A stretch of DNA of 64,000 nt from Hamadaea sp013361475 (lineage in GTDB: Bacteria > Actinomycetota > Actinomycetes > Mycobacteriales > Micromonosporaceae), in contig NZ_JBFAHM010000003.1 in the NCBI RefSeq assembly GCF_040654195.1, positions 554,018-618,017 of the forward strand. Reading direction: 5' to 3'. The position numbers and the translations under genes are program-made. The notes below the pieces were generated by a model that made no database searches, was not told where the DNA came from, and saw only the letters and a list, made by a program, of their open reading frames with translations. Below are positions 43,451-51,705 of this stretch, in pieces (within the stretch, counting starts at the first letter, position 1; every line of letters begins with the position of its first letter).

Positions 43451-44345
43451 CGCCACTAAGGACAACACTCGGCTCGCGGTCTGGAAGACCTACAAGCTGT
43501 TCATCGGGGGCGCGTTCCCGCGCAGCGAGTCCGGCCGCAGCTACGTGGTCACCGACGCGAAGGGGCAGTTCGTGGCCAACGCCTCCCAGGCCTCCCGCAA
43601 GGACGCACGCGACGCCGTACTGGCCGCTCGGGGCGCTGTCGCGAAGTGGTCCGGCGCGACGGCGTACAACCGGGGTCAGATCTTGTATCGCGTGGCCGAG
43701 ATGCTCGAGGGTCGCCGCGAGCAGTTCGTCGCGGAGCTGCGGACCTTCGGGCTGTCCGCGGCCGCGGCCACGCTCGAGGTGGACGCGGCGATCGACCGCT
43801 GGGTCTGGTACGCGGGCTGGAGCGACAAGGTCGCGCAGGTCGTGGGCGGGGCGAACCCGGTGGCTGGACCGTTCTTCAACATCTCCGCCCCCGAGCCGAC
43901 GGGCGTCGTCGCGATCGTGGCCCCGCGCGAGCCCGCCTTGTTAGGGCTGGTCAGCGTCGTGGCGCCGGCGATCGTCACCGGCAACACGGTGGTGGTGATC
44001 GCGAGTGAGCCGCGCCCGACGCCGGCCGTCACGCTGGCCGAGGTGCTGGCCACATCGGACCTGCCGGGCGGCGTGGTGAACATTCTCACCGGATCGCCGG
44101 CCGAGATCGCGCCCTGGCTCGCGTCGCACTCCGACGTGAACGCGGTGGACCTGGCCGGGGTCGAGGACGCGGGGCTGGTCAAGGATCTCGAGGTCGCGGC
44201 GGCGGACACGCTCAAACGAGTGGTACGCCCGACCGCGGTCGACTGGACCGCCGACCCGGGTCTCAGCCGCATGACGCCGTTCCTGGAGACCAAGACGGTG
44301 TGGCACCCGAAGAGCTTCGAAGGCGCGAAGGGCACCGCCTACTAG
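43434..44345 (+). CDS. truncated, non-catalytic aldehyde dehydrogenase homologue
   Basis: 303 residues; the TTG at 43434 has GGAGG at a proper distance. It matches the first two-thirds of an ALDH: KLFIGGAFPRSESGRSYVV, AYNRGQILYRVAEML, WVWYAGWSDK, VAIVAPREPALLGLVSVVAPAIVTGNTVVVIA. The segments carrying catalytic Glu and Cys are absent, replaced by about 60 unrelated residues ending in AKGTAY. In frame and overlapping its active partner, so retained, not decayed. It resembles the second, Cys-less ALDH unit of ALDH16-type proteins, here as a separate subunit; this is inference. Confidence 0.8.
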   Translation: MPTRDSATKDNTRLAVWKTYKLFIGGAFPRSESGRSYVVTDAKGQFVANASQASRKDARDAVLAARGAVAKWSGATAYNRGQILYRVAEMLEGRREQFVAELRTFGLSAAAATLEVDAAIDRWVWYAGWSDKVAQVVGGANPVAGPFFNISAPEPTGVVAIVAPREPALLGLVSVVAPAIVTGNTVVVIASEPRPTPAVTLAEVLATSDLPGGVVNILTGSPAEIAPWLASHSDVNAVDLAGVEDAGLVKDLEVAAADTLKRVVRPTAVDWTADPGLSRMTPFLETKTVWHPKSFEGAKGTAY

Positions 44346-44425
44346 CCACCTAGGGGATGTGATTTCGGGGACGGCTCGGGGAGATTCCCGATCCGTGGGA
44401 GAAGGCTGGTAAGTAGCTTGATCCC

Positions 44426-45649
44426 GTGACTGTCCTGGAGATCGCGCGGTTGCAGTTCGCGACCACCACCATCATCCATTTCCTCTTCGTCTTGGTGACG
44501 CTGGGGCTGGTGACGCTGTTGGTCGTCCTGCAGACGACTTGGGCGATCACGAAGAAGCCGATGTACGAGCGGCAAACCCGGTTCTGGGGCCGCCTCTACG
44601 TGATCAACTACTTCCTCGGGATCGCCACCGGCATCGTCCTCGAGCTGCAGTTCGGGACGAACTGGAGCGGCCTGTCGCATTACCTCGGCAACGTGTTCGG
44701 GGCGCCGCTCGCGATGGAGACGATCGTCGCGTTCTTCCTGGAGTCCACCTTCCTCGGGCTGTGGATCTTCGGTTGGGGACGGCTGAACCGCTGGGTGCAT
44801 ACCGCGCTGATCTGGCTGGTGGCGCTGACGGCGTACGCCAGCGTCTTCTGGATCATGGCGGCGAACTCGTTCCTCCAGCACCCGGTCGGCTACGAGAAGG
44901 GCGCCGACGGCGTCATCCGGCTGACCGACGTCGGCGCGCTGCTCTCGAACGGCTCGTTCGTGATGGCGCTTCCGCACGTCGTGTTCGCCGCGATCTCCGT
45001 CGGCGGGTTCCTGATGGCCGGCGTCAGCGCGTGGCACTTCATCCGGCGTACGCGGGAAGTGGAGTTCTTCCGCAAGTCGCTGCGGCTCGGCGTGGTGACC
45101 GCGGCGATCGGCGGATTCTTCGTGGTGGGCTTCGGCTATGCCCAGTTCGGCTTCGTCTCCGACCTGCAGCCGACCAAGTTCGGCGACGACACGGCGAAGG
45201 CGGCGGCCGTCGCCGACTTCACCGCCCGGTTCGGCCCCGGCGACTACCACCTGCCCACGTACGCCAGCGTCGGACTCGGCTTCATGATCCTCATCGGCAA
45301 CCTGCTGCCCATGGTGCTGTTCTTCGTCCCGCTGTTCTTCCGGGACTGGATCATCCGCTGGCGATTCCCGCTCTATCTGCTCCTCCTGGCCATTCCGCTG
45401 CCGTTCCTGGCGGCCATCCTGGGCTGGCTGTTCCGCGAGGGCGGCCGCCAGCCGTTCGCGGCGTACGGTCTGCTGCCCTTGGAGGACGCGGTCACGCCGG
45501 GCGGCTCCCCCGGCGGAATGCTCACGGCGTACGCGGTCTTCACGACGATCCTCGTCGCGCTGGCGATCACCGACTGGGTGCTGATCGCCCGGGCCGCCAA
45601 CCGTGGTCCGGTGGACCCCGCCCCCGACGCCCTGAACCCGCTGGCCTGA
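44426..45649 (+). CDS. cydA: cytochrome bd-type oxidase subunit I, short variant
   Basis: 407 residues, GTG start; nine membrane helices. It is the quinol-oxidising, haem-bearing subunit of a bd-type terminal oxidase. Haem ligand His is in TTIIHFLFVLVTLGLV, the glutamates in PLAMETIVAFFLESTFLG, and another His in MALPHVVFAAISVGG. The short Q-loop reads DLQPTKF, and the family motif GRQPW is GRQPF here. The methionine normally before VGLG (haem b558 ligand) appears to be Ser in YASVGLGF. Typical CydA is 450-520 residues, so this is a divergent, reduced form. Confidence 0.88.
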   Translation: MTVLEIARLQFATTTIIHFLFVLVTLGLVTLLVVLQTTWAITKKPMYERQTRFWGRLYVINYFLGIATGIVLELQFGTNWSGLSHYLGNVFGAPLAMETIVAFFLESTFLGLWIFGWGRLNRWVHTALIWLVALTAYASVFWIMAANSFLQHPVGYEKGADGVIRLTDVGALLSNGSFVMALPHVVFAAISVGGFLMAGVSAWHFIRRTREVEFFRKSLRLGVVTAAIGGFFVVGFGYAQFGFVSDLQPTKFGDDTAKAAAVADFTARFGPGDYHLPTYASVGLGFMILIGNLLPMVLFFVPLFFRDWIIRWRFPLYLLLLAIPLPFLAAILGWLFREGGRQPFAAYGLLPLEDAVTPGGSPGGMLTAYAVFTTILVALAITDWVLIARAANRGPVDPAPDALNPLA

Positions 45650-45660
45650 AGGAACCCGTC

Positions 45661-46341
45661 ATGACTGTTCTGCTCGCACTGCTCTTCGGCGGCTACTTCA
45701 TCCTGGGCGGACTCGACTACGGCGTCGCCCTGGTCTCGCGAGGCCGCGCTGATCTCGACCGAGTCGCCCCGGTCTTCCTCGGCAACGAGGTCTGGCTCGT
45801 GGGCGCGGTCGGCCTCCTCTTCGGGGCGTTCCCGATGAACGAGGGTGAGCTGCTGTCGCAGCAACGCGTACCGATCGGGGTGGCGCTGCTCGGCGTGGTC
45901 CTCGTGACCTCGGCCTACGGCCTGCGGCTGTTCCGGCGTACGCCCGGCGGGGTGGGCGTCCTGGACGCAGTGGCCCGCATCGGCGGCGCGCTGGCCCTGA
46001 TCGGCTGGGGCGCGGTGCTCGGCGGCATCTGGCAGGGCGGCACGTTCCACGTCACGCTGCAGACCGGCGGATGCGCCCTCGGTCTGCTCGCCTTGGGCGG
46101 TCTGCACGGCTGGGCGTACCTCTCCCGCCGATGGGTGATCTTCGGTGGGACGAGCGCGGCCATCCTGGCGCTCACCGTCGCGGCGGGCAGTGCGGTGACG
46201 TGGCACCTCGCCGATTCGGCGACGCTGGACCTCGTCCGGCCGGCGGCGTACGCCCTGCTCCCGCTCGTGCTCCTGGCGCAGGCGGCGACCTGGTGGATGT
46301 TCCGTGCGCGACACTCACGCCAGGCTCCCGTGGTGAGCTGA
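45661..46341 (+). CDS. cydB: cytochrome bd-type oxidase subunit II, very short
   Basis: 226 residues from the ATG at 45661, 11 bases after cydA. Membrane protein with about six or seven helices; start FGGYFILGGLDYGVALV and PVFLGNEVWLVGAVGLLFGAFP match the CydB N-terminal half (GNEVWL motif). Known CydB chains are 330-380 residues with eight or nine helices. Here the polypeptide ends after TWWMFRARHSRQ. Pairs with CydA and is followed by the CydDC exporter genes. Confidence 0.85.
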   Translation: MTVLLALLFGGYFILGGLDYGVALVSRGRADLDRVAPVFLGNEVWLVGAVGLLFGAFPMNEGELLSQQRVPIGVALLGVVLVTSAYGLRLFRRTPGGVGVLDAVARIGGALALIGWGAVLGGIWQGGTFHVTLQTGGCALGLLALGGLHGWAYLSRRWVIFGGTSAAILALTVAAGSAVTWHLADSATLDLVRPAAYALLPLVLLAQAATWWMFRARHSRQAPVVS

Positions 46342-46364
46342 GCCGGATCTGCTTCACTGCCAGC

Positions 46365-48107
46365 ATGCGGCCTTTCGATCCTCGGCTGCTCCGGGCGGCG
46401 CCGGCCGCCCGGGGCGACGCGGCGTTGCTCGTCGCGGCCGGCGTCGGCGTGGCACTGGCCGCCGTCGGGTCGGCGTACTTCCTGGCGCGGACGCTTGCCG
46501 CGGCCGCGGACGGCCGGCTGGACGCGGCCGCCCTGGCCGCCTTCGTGGTCGCGCTCGGCCTGCGAGCACTGCTCGCCGCGGCGAGCGGCCTGGCCGCGGC
46601 CCGCATGTCCGCGACGGTCAAGGCCCAGTTGCGCGACGACCTGCTGAAAGCGGTCGGCGACCGGGGACCGGGCTGGCTCACCGGGCAGCGCGCGGGCGAA
46701 CTGGCGACCCTCACCGGACGGGGGCTCGACGCCCTCGACGGCTACTTCACCGGCTACCTGCCGCAGCTGATCCTCGGCGTCACCGTGCCGGCGGCCGTCC
46801 TGATCACGCTGGCGCTCAGCGATCTGACCAGCGCGATCATCGTGCTCGTCACGCTGCCGCTGCTGCCCATCTTCGGCATCCTCATCGGCTGGCAGACCCA
46901 GGCCGCCACCGAGAAGCAGTGGCGGCGGCTGCAGCTGCTCGGTGGGCACTTCCTCGACATGGTGGCCGGCCTGCCGACGCTGCGGGCCTTCGGCCGCGCC
47001 CAGGCCCAGGTCACCGCGGTACGCAAAATGGCCGACCAGCACCGCGTCGCCACGATGCAGACGCTGCGGGTCGCCTTCCTCTCGGCACTGGTGCTGGAAC
47101 TCGTCGGCACCATCTCGGTCGCGCTCGTCGCCGTGCCGGTCGGGCTTCGGCTGCTCAGCGGCGGCCTCACCCTCTCGACCGCGCTGCTCGTGCTGCTGCT
47201 CACGCCGGAGGCGTACGCCCCGCTGCGAGCGGCGGGCAGCCGGTTCCACGCCAGCATGGAAGGGCTGACCGCGCTCGACCAGGCCTTCACCCTGACCGCC
47301 GCCGACCACCCCGCCGCTGATCAGCTCGCTGCCGTTGATCAGCACCAGATCACGGATCACGGTCGAATCTTGGTGCAAGATTCGACCGAGAACCCTGATC
47401 CAGCGCTAAGTGGGGCGGAGGCGGCCGGTGTGGGGATGGCCGGTGCGGGGGTGGTCGCGCGGATCGACCGGGTGACGGTGGAGTACGAGCGCGGACCGGC
47501 ACTCAAGGACGCCGTCCTGGAGGTACGCCGCGGCGACCGGATCGCGCTCGTCGGGCCGAGCGGCGGCGGCAAGAGCACCCTCGTCGGGCTCCTCCTCGGC
47601 TTCGTCACGCCGACGACCGGAACCGTCTTCCGCGCCGAAGCCGACCTCGACGCGTGGCGGCGCCGAATCGCCTGGGTTCCGCAGAAGGCTCATCTCTTCG
47701 CAGCCACCCTCGCCGAGAACATCGCTCTCGGAGCACCGGAGGCGACTCGGGCCGAGATCGAGGCCGCCGCTCGGGCTGCGTACCTCGACGAGGTCGTCGC
47801 CAGCCTCCCGGCCGGTCTCGACACCCCGCTCGGCGAGCGCGGTCACGGCCTTTCCAGCGGCGAACGCCAGCGACTCGCACTGGCCCGCGCCTTTCTGCGT
47901 ATCCAGGCTGAATTGATCTTGTTGGACGAGCCCACCTCGCGGCTGGACGCGAAGAGCGAGCAGGCGGTGATCGAAGCGACCGAGCGCCTGATCGCGGACC
48001 GGACCGCGGTGTTCGTGGCGCATCGGCCCGCGATGCTGCGGCTGGCCACGCGGGTGGTCCGAGTCGAGGACGGCCGCCTCACGGAGCACGCGGGGGTGTC
48101 GGCATGA
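46365..48107 (+). CDS. cydD: ABC exporter CydD with embedded palindromic peptide
   Basis: 580 residues from the ATG at 46365; the frame upstream is open but belongs to the cydB region. Six-helix membrane domain (residues 1-300), then an ATPase: Walker A VGPSGGGKST, Q-loop AWVPQKAHLF, signature LSSGERQRLALAR, Walker B LILLDEPTSRLD, and HRPAM switch. CydDC exports cysteine/glutathione and haem-related thiols needed to assemble cytochrome bd. Residues about 326-347, between the two domains, are encoded by the 65-bp palindrome (47342-47406) and read GRILVQDSTENPDPAL. That linker has no function in known homologues. Stop overlaps cydC. Confidence 0.9.
   Translation: MRPFDPRLLRAAPAARGDAALLVAAGVGVALAAVGSAYFLARTLAAAADGRLDAAALAAFVVALGLRALLAAASGLAAARMSATVKAQLRDDLLKAVGDRGPGWLTGQRAGELATLTGRGLDALDGYFTGYLPQLILGVTVPAAVLITLALSDLTSAIIVLVTLPLLPIFGILIGWQTQAATEKQWRRLQLLGGHFLDMVAGLPTLRAFGRAQAQVTAVRKMADQHRVATMQTLRVAFLSALVLELVGTISVALVAVPVGLRLLSGGLTLSTALLVLLLTPEAYAPLRAAGSRFHASMEGLTALDQAFTLTAADHPAADQLAAVDQHQITDHGRILVQDSTENPDPALSGAEAAGVGMAGAGVVARIDRVTVEYERGPALKDAVLEVRRGDRIALVGPSGGGKSTLVGLLLGFVTPTTGTVFRAEADLDAWRRRIAWVPQKAHLFAATLAENIALGAPEATRAEIEAAARAAYLDEVVASLPAGLDTPLGERGHGLSSGERQRLALARAFLRIQAELILLDEPTSRLDAKSEQAVIEATERLIADRTAVFVAHRPAMLRLATRVVRVEDGRLTEHAGVSA
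47342..47406 (+). repeat. 65-bp palindromic element, family 1, copy D, inside cydD
   Basis: The right arm and centre match other copies (CGAATCTTGGTGCAAGATTCG; ends GATCCAGCGC), while seven positions of the left arm have changed. It is translated in frame as part of CydD with no stop. Confidence 0.9.
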
Positions 48108-49765
48108 GGTGGGATCTGGTGCGGCCGATGATGTGGCGGCTCGGCGGCGCGGGGTTGCTCGCGACGATCACCGAGCTGTCCGGCCTCGGGCTCATGGCCA
48201 CCGCGACGTGGCTGCTCATGACGGCGGCCGGCCAGCCGCCGATCACCGCCCTCACCGTCGCCATCGTCACGGTCCGCGCGTTGGCGATCTCCCGGGGAGC
48301 CTTCCGGTACGCCGAACGCCTGGCCGGGCACGACGCCGTGCTTCGGATCGTCACCGAGGTACGCGCGCGGGTGTTCGCCTCGCTCGCCCGGCATCCCGGA
48401 CTGGTGGCCCGTCGCGGTGACGCGCTGTCCCGCATGGTCTCCGATGTGGACGCTGTTCAGGACCTGGTCGTACGCGTGGCGCTCCCAGCCTTCGCGGCGG
48501 CGCTGGCCGGTGTGGTGGCGGTGGTGGCCGCGCTCGCCGTCGAACCGCTCGCCGGACTGGTGTTGGCCGTCGGCCTCCTGATCTGCGGCTTGCTTCTCCC
48601 GGCGCTGGCCGCCCGGATGACGTCCGCGGCCGGCGCCGAACTCGCACCCCTGCGGGCGTCGTACGCCGTCGCCACGATCGACCTCGTCCACGGCGCCGCC
48701 GACCTGGCCGCGTATGGGGCGCGTACCTCGTTCGAGCAGGCCGCCGCCGCGACCGCTGCCGACCTGGCGACGGTGGAGAAAAGGCTGGCGCGCCAGGCGT
48801 TGGGCGTGGACCTCCTCGGCTCCCTGGTGATCGCCGCGACCGCCGCCGGAGTCGTGCTCGCCGCGCTCGCCCGGGACGTCCCCGGCGTATGGATCGGCGT
48901 CCTCGCGGTCGGCACGCTCGCCGCGGGCGAGATCGCGCTGTCACTGGTCGCCGCGGCTCGCAAGCGCGCCGAGATCTCGGGGGCGTTGGCTCGGCTGCGG
49001 CCGCTGCTCGCCCCTCCTCCCGCCGCTCACTCCGCTTCCGGTGATTTGCGCTGGATCAGGGATCCGGGTCGAATCTTGGACCAAGATTCGACCGAGATCC
49101 CTGATCCAGCGCGAACGCAGGAGGCGGCGGGGTCGGAGCCTCGTGAACTTCGGCTCGACGACGTCACCGTGCGCTACCGCGAGGGCGGCGTACCGGCGTT
49201 GGCGGGGTTCTCGCTGACCCTGCCGCCGGGGTCGAAGACCGCCCTCGTCGGGCCGAGCGGCGCGGGAAAGTCCACAGTGCTCGGTCTCCTCTCCGGCGCG
49301 ATCCAGCCCAGCGACGGCGTGGTGCGGTACGACGGCCGACCGCTGCCGGATGAGGCGTACGACTTGGTGGGCGGTTTGTTCGCGGACGCCGCCGTGTTCC
49401 ACGCGAGCGTGCTGGACAACGTGACGCTGGGCCGTCCGTCCACCCTGGAGGAACGGACCGCCGCCGCCGAGGCCGCGGGTTTGCTCGACTGGATCGAGGC
49501 GCAGCCGGACGGCTGGGACACCCTCGTCGGCGAGGAGGGCGCCGCAATGTCCGGCGGGCAGCGGCAGCGGCTGACGCTGGCGCGAGCGCTGCTCCACGCG
49601 CCGCCGGTCCTGCTGCTCGACGAGCCGACCGAGGGCCTGGACCCGCAGCATGCCGACGAGGTCCTGCGACGGGTGCTGGCGTACGCCGCCAGCAGGACGG
49701 TTGTCCTCGTTACCCACCGATCCGCCGAAACGAGCGCTTTCGACACGGTCGTGCAGCTCGCGTGA
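48104..49765 (+). CDS. cydC: ABC exporter CydC with embedded palindromic peptide
   Basis: 553 residues, ATG overlapping the cydD stop. Membrane domain (residues 1-300, six helices; RGAFRYAERLAGHDAVLR is the CydC-type loop) and ATPase: VGPSGAGKST, MSGGQRQRLTLARAL, VLLLDEPTEGLD, THRSAE. The second half of the heterodimeric CydDC transporter. Residues about 315-337, in the linker between domains, come from the palindrome at 49048-49112 (RWIRDPGRILDQDSTEIPDP). Same frame, orientation and domain position as in CydD. Confidence 0.92.
   Translation: MRWDLVRPMMWRLGGAGLLATITELSGLGLMATATWLLMTAAGQPPITALTVAIVTVRALAISRGAFRYAERLAGHDAVLRIVTEVRARVFASLARHPGLVARRGDALSRMVSDVDAVQDLVVRVALPAFAAALAGVVAVVAALAVEPLAGLVLAVGLLICGLLLPALAARMTSAAGAELAPLRASYAVATIDLVHGAADLAAYGARTSFEQAAAATAADLATVEKRLARQALGVDLLGSLVIAATAAGVVLAALARDVPGVWIGVLAVGTLAAGEIALSLVAAARKRAEISGALARLRPLLAPPPAAHSASGDLRWIRDPGRILDQDSTEIPDPARTQEAAGSEPRELRLDDVTVRYREGGVPALAGFSLTLPPGSKTALVGPSGAGKSTVLGLLSGAIQPSDGVVRYDGRPLPDEAYDLVGGLFADAAVFHASVLDNVTLGRPSTLEERTAAAEAAGLLDWIEAQPDGWDTLVGEEGAAMSGGQRQRLTLARALLHAPPVLLLDEPTEGLDPQHADEVLRRVLAYAASRTVVLVTHRSAETSAFDTVVQLA
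49048..49112 (+). repeat. 65-bp palindromic element, family 1, copy E, inside cydC
   Basis: Full palindrome: GCGCTGGATCAGGGATC and GATCCCTGATCCAGCGC, with inner arms GTCGAATCTTGG and CCAAGATTCGAC. Both arms carry a matching change (GGGTTC to GGGATC, with GAACCC to GATCCC), so pairing is preserved. Confidence 0.95.
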
Positions 49766-49834
49766 TCCTTGCGTCAGCCAAGTGGTTTCAGCCCGCGATT
49801 TGTCCGCTGAAACAGCATGGCTGGCGCAACGATC
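49764..49834 (+). repeat. 71-bp palindromic element, family 2, copy 3
   Basis: GATCCTTGCGTCAGCC and GGCTGGCGCAACGATC outer arms, GGTTTCAGC and GCTGAAAC inner arms. Begins at the cydC stop codon. Confidence 0.8.
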
Positions 49835-49892
49835 ATCAATAGAGGTCCGAGGGACCGATGCGCGCAGTGACCCGGCGGTCACATACTGAGGC

Positions 49893-51593
49893 ATGGACAG
49901 CCCGCTCCTGACGCGGATACGCGACTCCGTGATCGGCGACGACCAGGTCATGTGGGGTCCTTACGGCCCTCGCCGGGTCACGTACGCCGACTACACCGCG
50001 TCGGGCCGTGCGCTGAGCTTTCTCGAGGACTTCGTCCGGGACGAGGTGCTGCCCCGGTACGCGAATACGCATACCGAGTCCTCCGGCACCGGACGGCAGA
50101 CGACTCACCTGCGGGAGGACGCGCGGCGGATCATTCACGACGCGGTCGGCGGGGACGAGAACACCGTCGTGATCTTCGCCGGGTCCGGGTCGACCGGCGC
50201 CATCGACAAGATGGTCGGCATCCTCGGCATCCGGCTGCCGGCCGAACTTGACGATCGCTACCAGCTCCGCGATCAGATACCGGCGGCCGAGCGTCCGGTG
50301 GTGTTCATCGGCCCGTTCGAGCATCACTCCAACGAACTGCCGTGGCGGGAGTCCGTCGCCGACGTCGTCGTCATTCCGGAGGACCACGACGGCCACATCG
50401 ACGTCGAGGCGCTGGAACGCGAACTCGTCCGGTACGCCGACCGCCCCCTCAAGATCGGTTCGTTCTCGGCGGCGTCCAACGTCACCGGCATCGTGAGCGA
50501 CACCCATGGCATCTCGGACCTGCTGCATCGGCACGGCGCGCTGTCGTTCTGGGACTTCGCGGCGGCGGCGCCCTATGTCGAGATCGAGATGTCCGGGCGA
50601 TGTACCCGCTATCCGTTGGCGTACAAGGACGCGATCTTCTTGTCGCCACATAAGTTCGTCGGCGGGCCCGGCAGTTCGGGCGTCCTCGTCGTGCGGCGCG
50701 AGCTGCTGCGCAATCGCGTACCGACGGTTCCCGGCGGTGGCACGGTGGACTACGTCAACGCCGTCGAACACCACTACCTCGCCGACCCCGCGCACCGCGA
50801 GGAGGGCGGCACCCCGGCCATCGTCGGCGACATCCGCGCCGGGCTGGTCTTCCAGCTCAAGGAGGCGGTCGGGGCCGGGGTCATCCGGGCCCAGGAGGAG
50901 GACTTCCTGCGCCGGGCCATCGCGTCCTGGCGCCTCGACCCCCATCTCGACGTGCTCGGCAATCTCGAGGCCGAGCGCCTCTCGATCGTCTCCTTCGTGG
51001 TACGCGCACCGACCCGCCGCTATCTGCACCACAACTACGTGGTGGCCCTCCTCAGCGACCTGTTCGGCATCCAGTCCCGCGGCGGCTGCTCGTGCGCGGG
51101 ACCGTACGGCCACCGGCTGCTCGGCATCGACCTCGACCGGTCGCACCGATTCGAGCAGGAGATCCTCGCCGGCTGTGAGGGCATCAAGCCGGGCTGGGTC
51201 CGGGTCAGCTTCAACTACTTCATCTCGGAGGCGGTCTACCAGTACATCGTCGAGGCGGTGCACCTCGTGGCGGCGTACGGCTGGCGGCTGCTGCCCGACT
51301 ACCGGTTCGACGCGCGTACGGGGTTGTGGCGGCACTCCGACGGCATCGTCGAGCCGCCGCTGCGGCTGGACCGGCTGCGCTACGACGCGACCGGGCGGCT
51401 GCGGCATCCGACCCAGCACGAGCGAGCTCCCGAGAGCGCGCTGCCCGACTATCTCGCGTACGCCCGCGACGTCTTCGACAAGCACGCCGACCGGGCGTAC
51501 GCCGACGGCACGGCCGGGGCCGGGGTCTCCCCCCGTTTCGAGGAGCTGCGCTGGTTCGAGCTGCCCGACGAATGCCTGCTCACGTCACGGTGA
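49893..51593 (+). CDS. class V aminotransferase / cysteine desulfurase-like protein
   Basis: 566 residues, ATG start. PLP-dependent fold type I: RVTYADYTASGRALSF, THTESSGTGRQTTHL, IFAGSGSTGAIDKM, FIGPFEHHSNELPW, FWDFAAAAPYVEIEM and the PLP-lysine motif FLSPHKFVGGPGSSGVLV. A Cys-rich loop near the end (RGGCSCAGPYGHRLLG) recalls desulfurase active sites. It is longer than SufS/NifS (about 400), with an added C-terminal region of about 100 residues. Possible role in sulfur transfer or amino group removal; substrate unknown. Preceded by a family-2 palindrome. Confidence 0.85.
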   Translation: MDSPLLTRIRDSVIGDDQVMWGPYGPRRVTYADYTASGRALSFLEDFVRDEVLPRYANTHTESSGTGRQTTHLREDARRIIHDAVGGDENTVVIFAGSGSTGAIDKMVGILGIRLPAELDDRYQLRDQIPAAERPVVFIGPFEHHSNELPWRESVADVVVIPEDHDGHIDVEALERELVRYADRPLKIGSFSAASNVTGIVSDTHGISDLLHRHGALSFWDFAAAAPYVEIEMSGRCTRYPLAYKDAIFLSPHKFVGGPGSSGVLVVRRELLRNRVPTVPGGGTVDYVNAVEHHYLADPAHREEGGTPAIVGDIRAGLVFQLKEAVGAGVIRAQEEDFLRRAIASWRLDPHLDVLGNLEAERLSIVSFVVRAPTRRYLHHNYVVALLSDLFGIQSRGGCSCAGPYGHRLLGIDLDRSHRFEQEILAGCEGIKPGWVRVSFNYFISEAVYQYIVEAVHLVAAYGWRLLPDYRFDARTGLWRHSDGIVEPPLRLDRLRYDATGRLRHPTQHERAPESALPDYLAYARDVFDKHADRAYADGTAGAGVSPRFEELRWFELPDECLLTSR

Positions 51594-51610
51594 CCCGACC
51601 CGGCGTACGC

Positions 51611-51622
51611 CCTGTGGACAAG
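51611..51622 (-). promoter_or_regulatory. variant DnaA-box-like 12-mer CTTGTCCACAGG
   Basis: The minus strand reads CTTGTCCACAGG, containing TTGTCCACA, the form common in streptomycete DnaA boxes. It lies 84 bases before the gene at 51706. Confidence 0.35.
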
Positions 51623-51705
51623 TCACCGATCCGGGCGCACGGACCGTGCGCCCAACGACTAGGGTTGTGCGTTGAGTCACCGACAGGACAGTCCAGGAGG
51701 CCGCT

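Noticed and set aside
43434..44345. Half-ALDH as a frameshifted remnant of the preceding ALDH
   Set aside because: The upstream ALDH is complete, and the second gene starts with its own N-terminal ALDH segment, so it is a paralogue, not a fragment.
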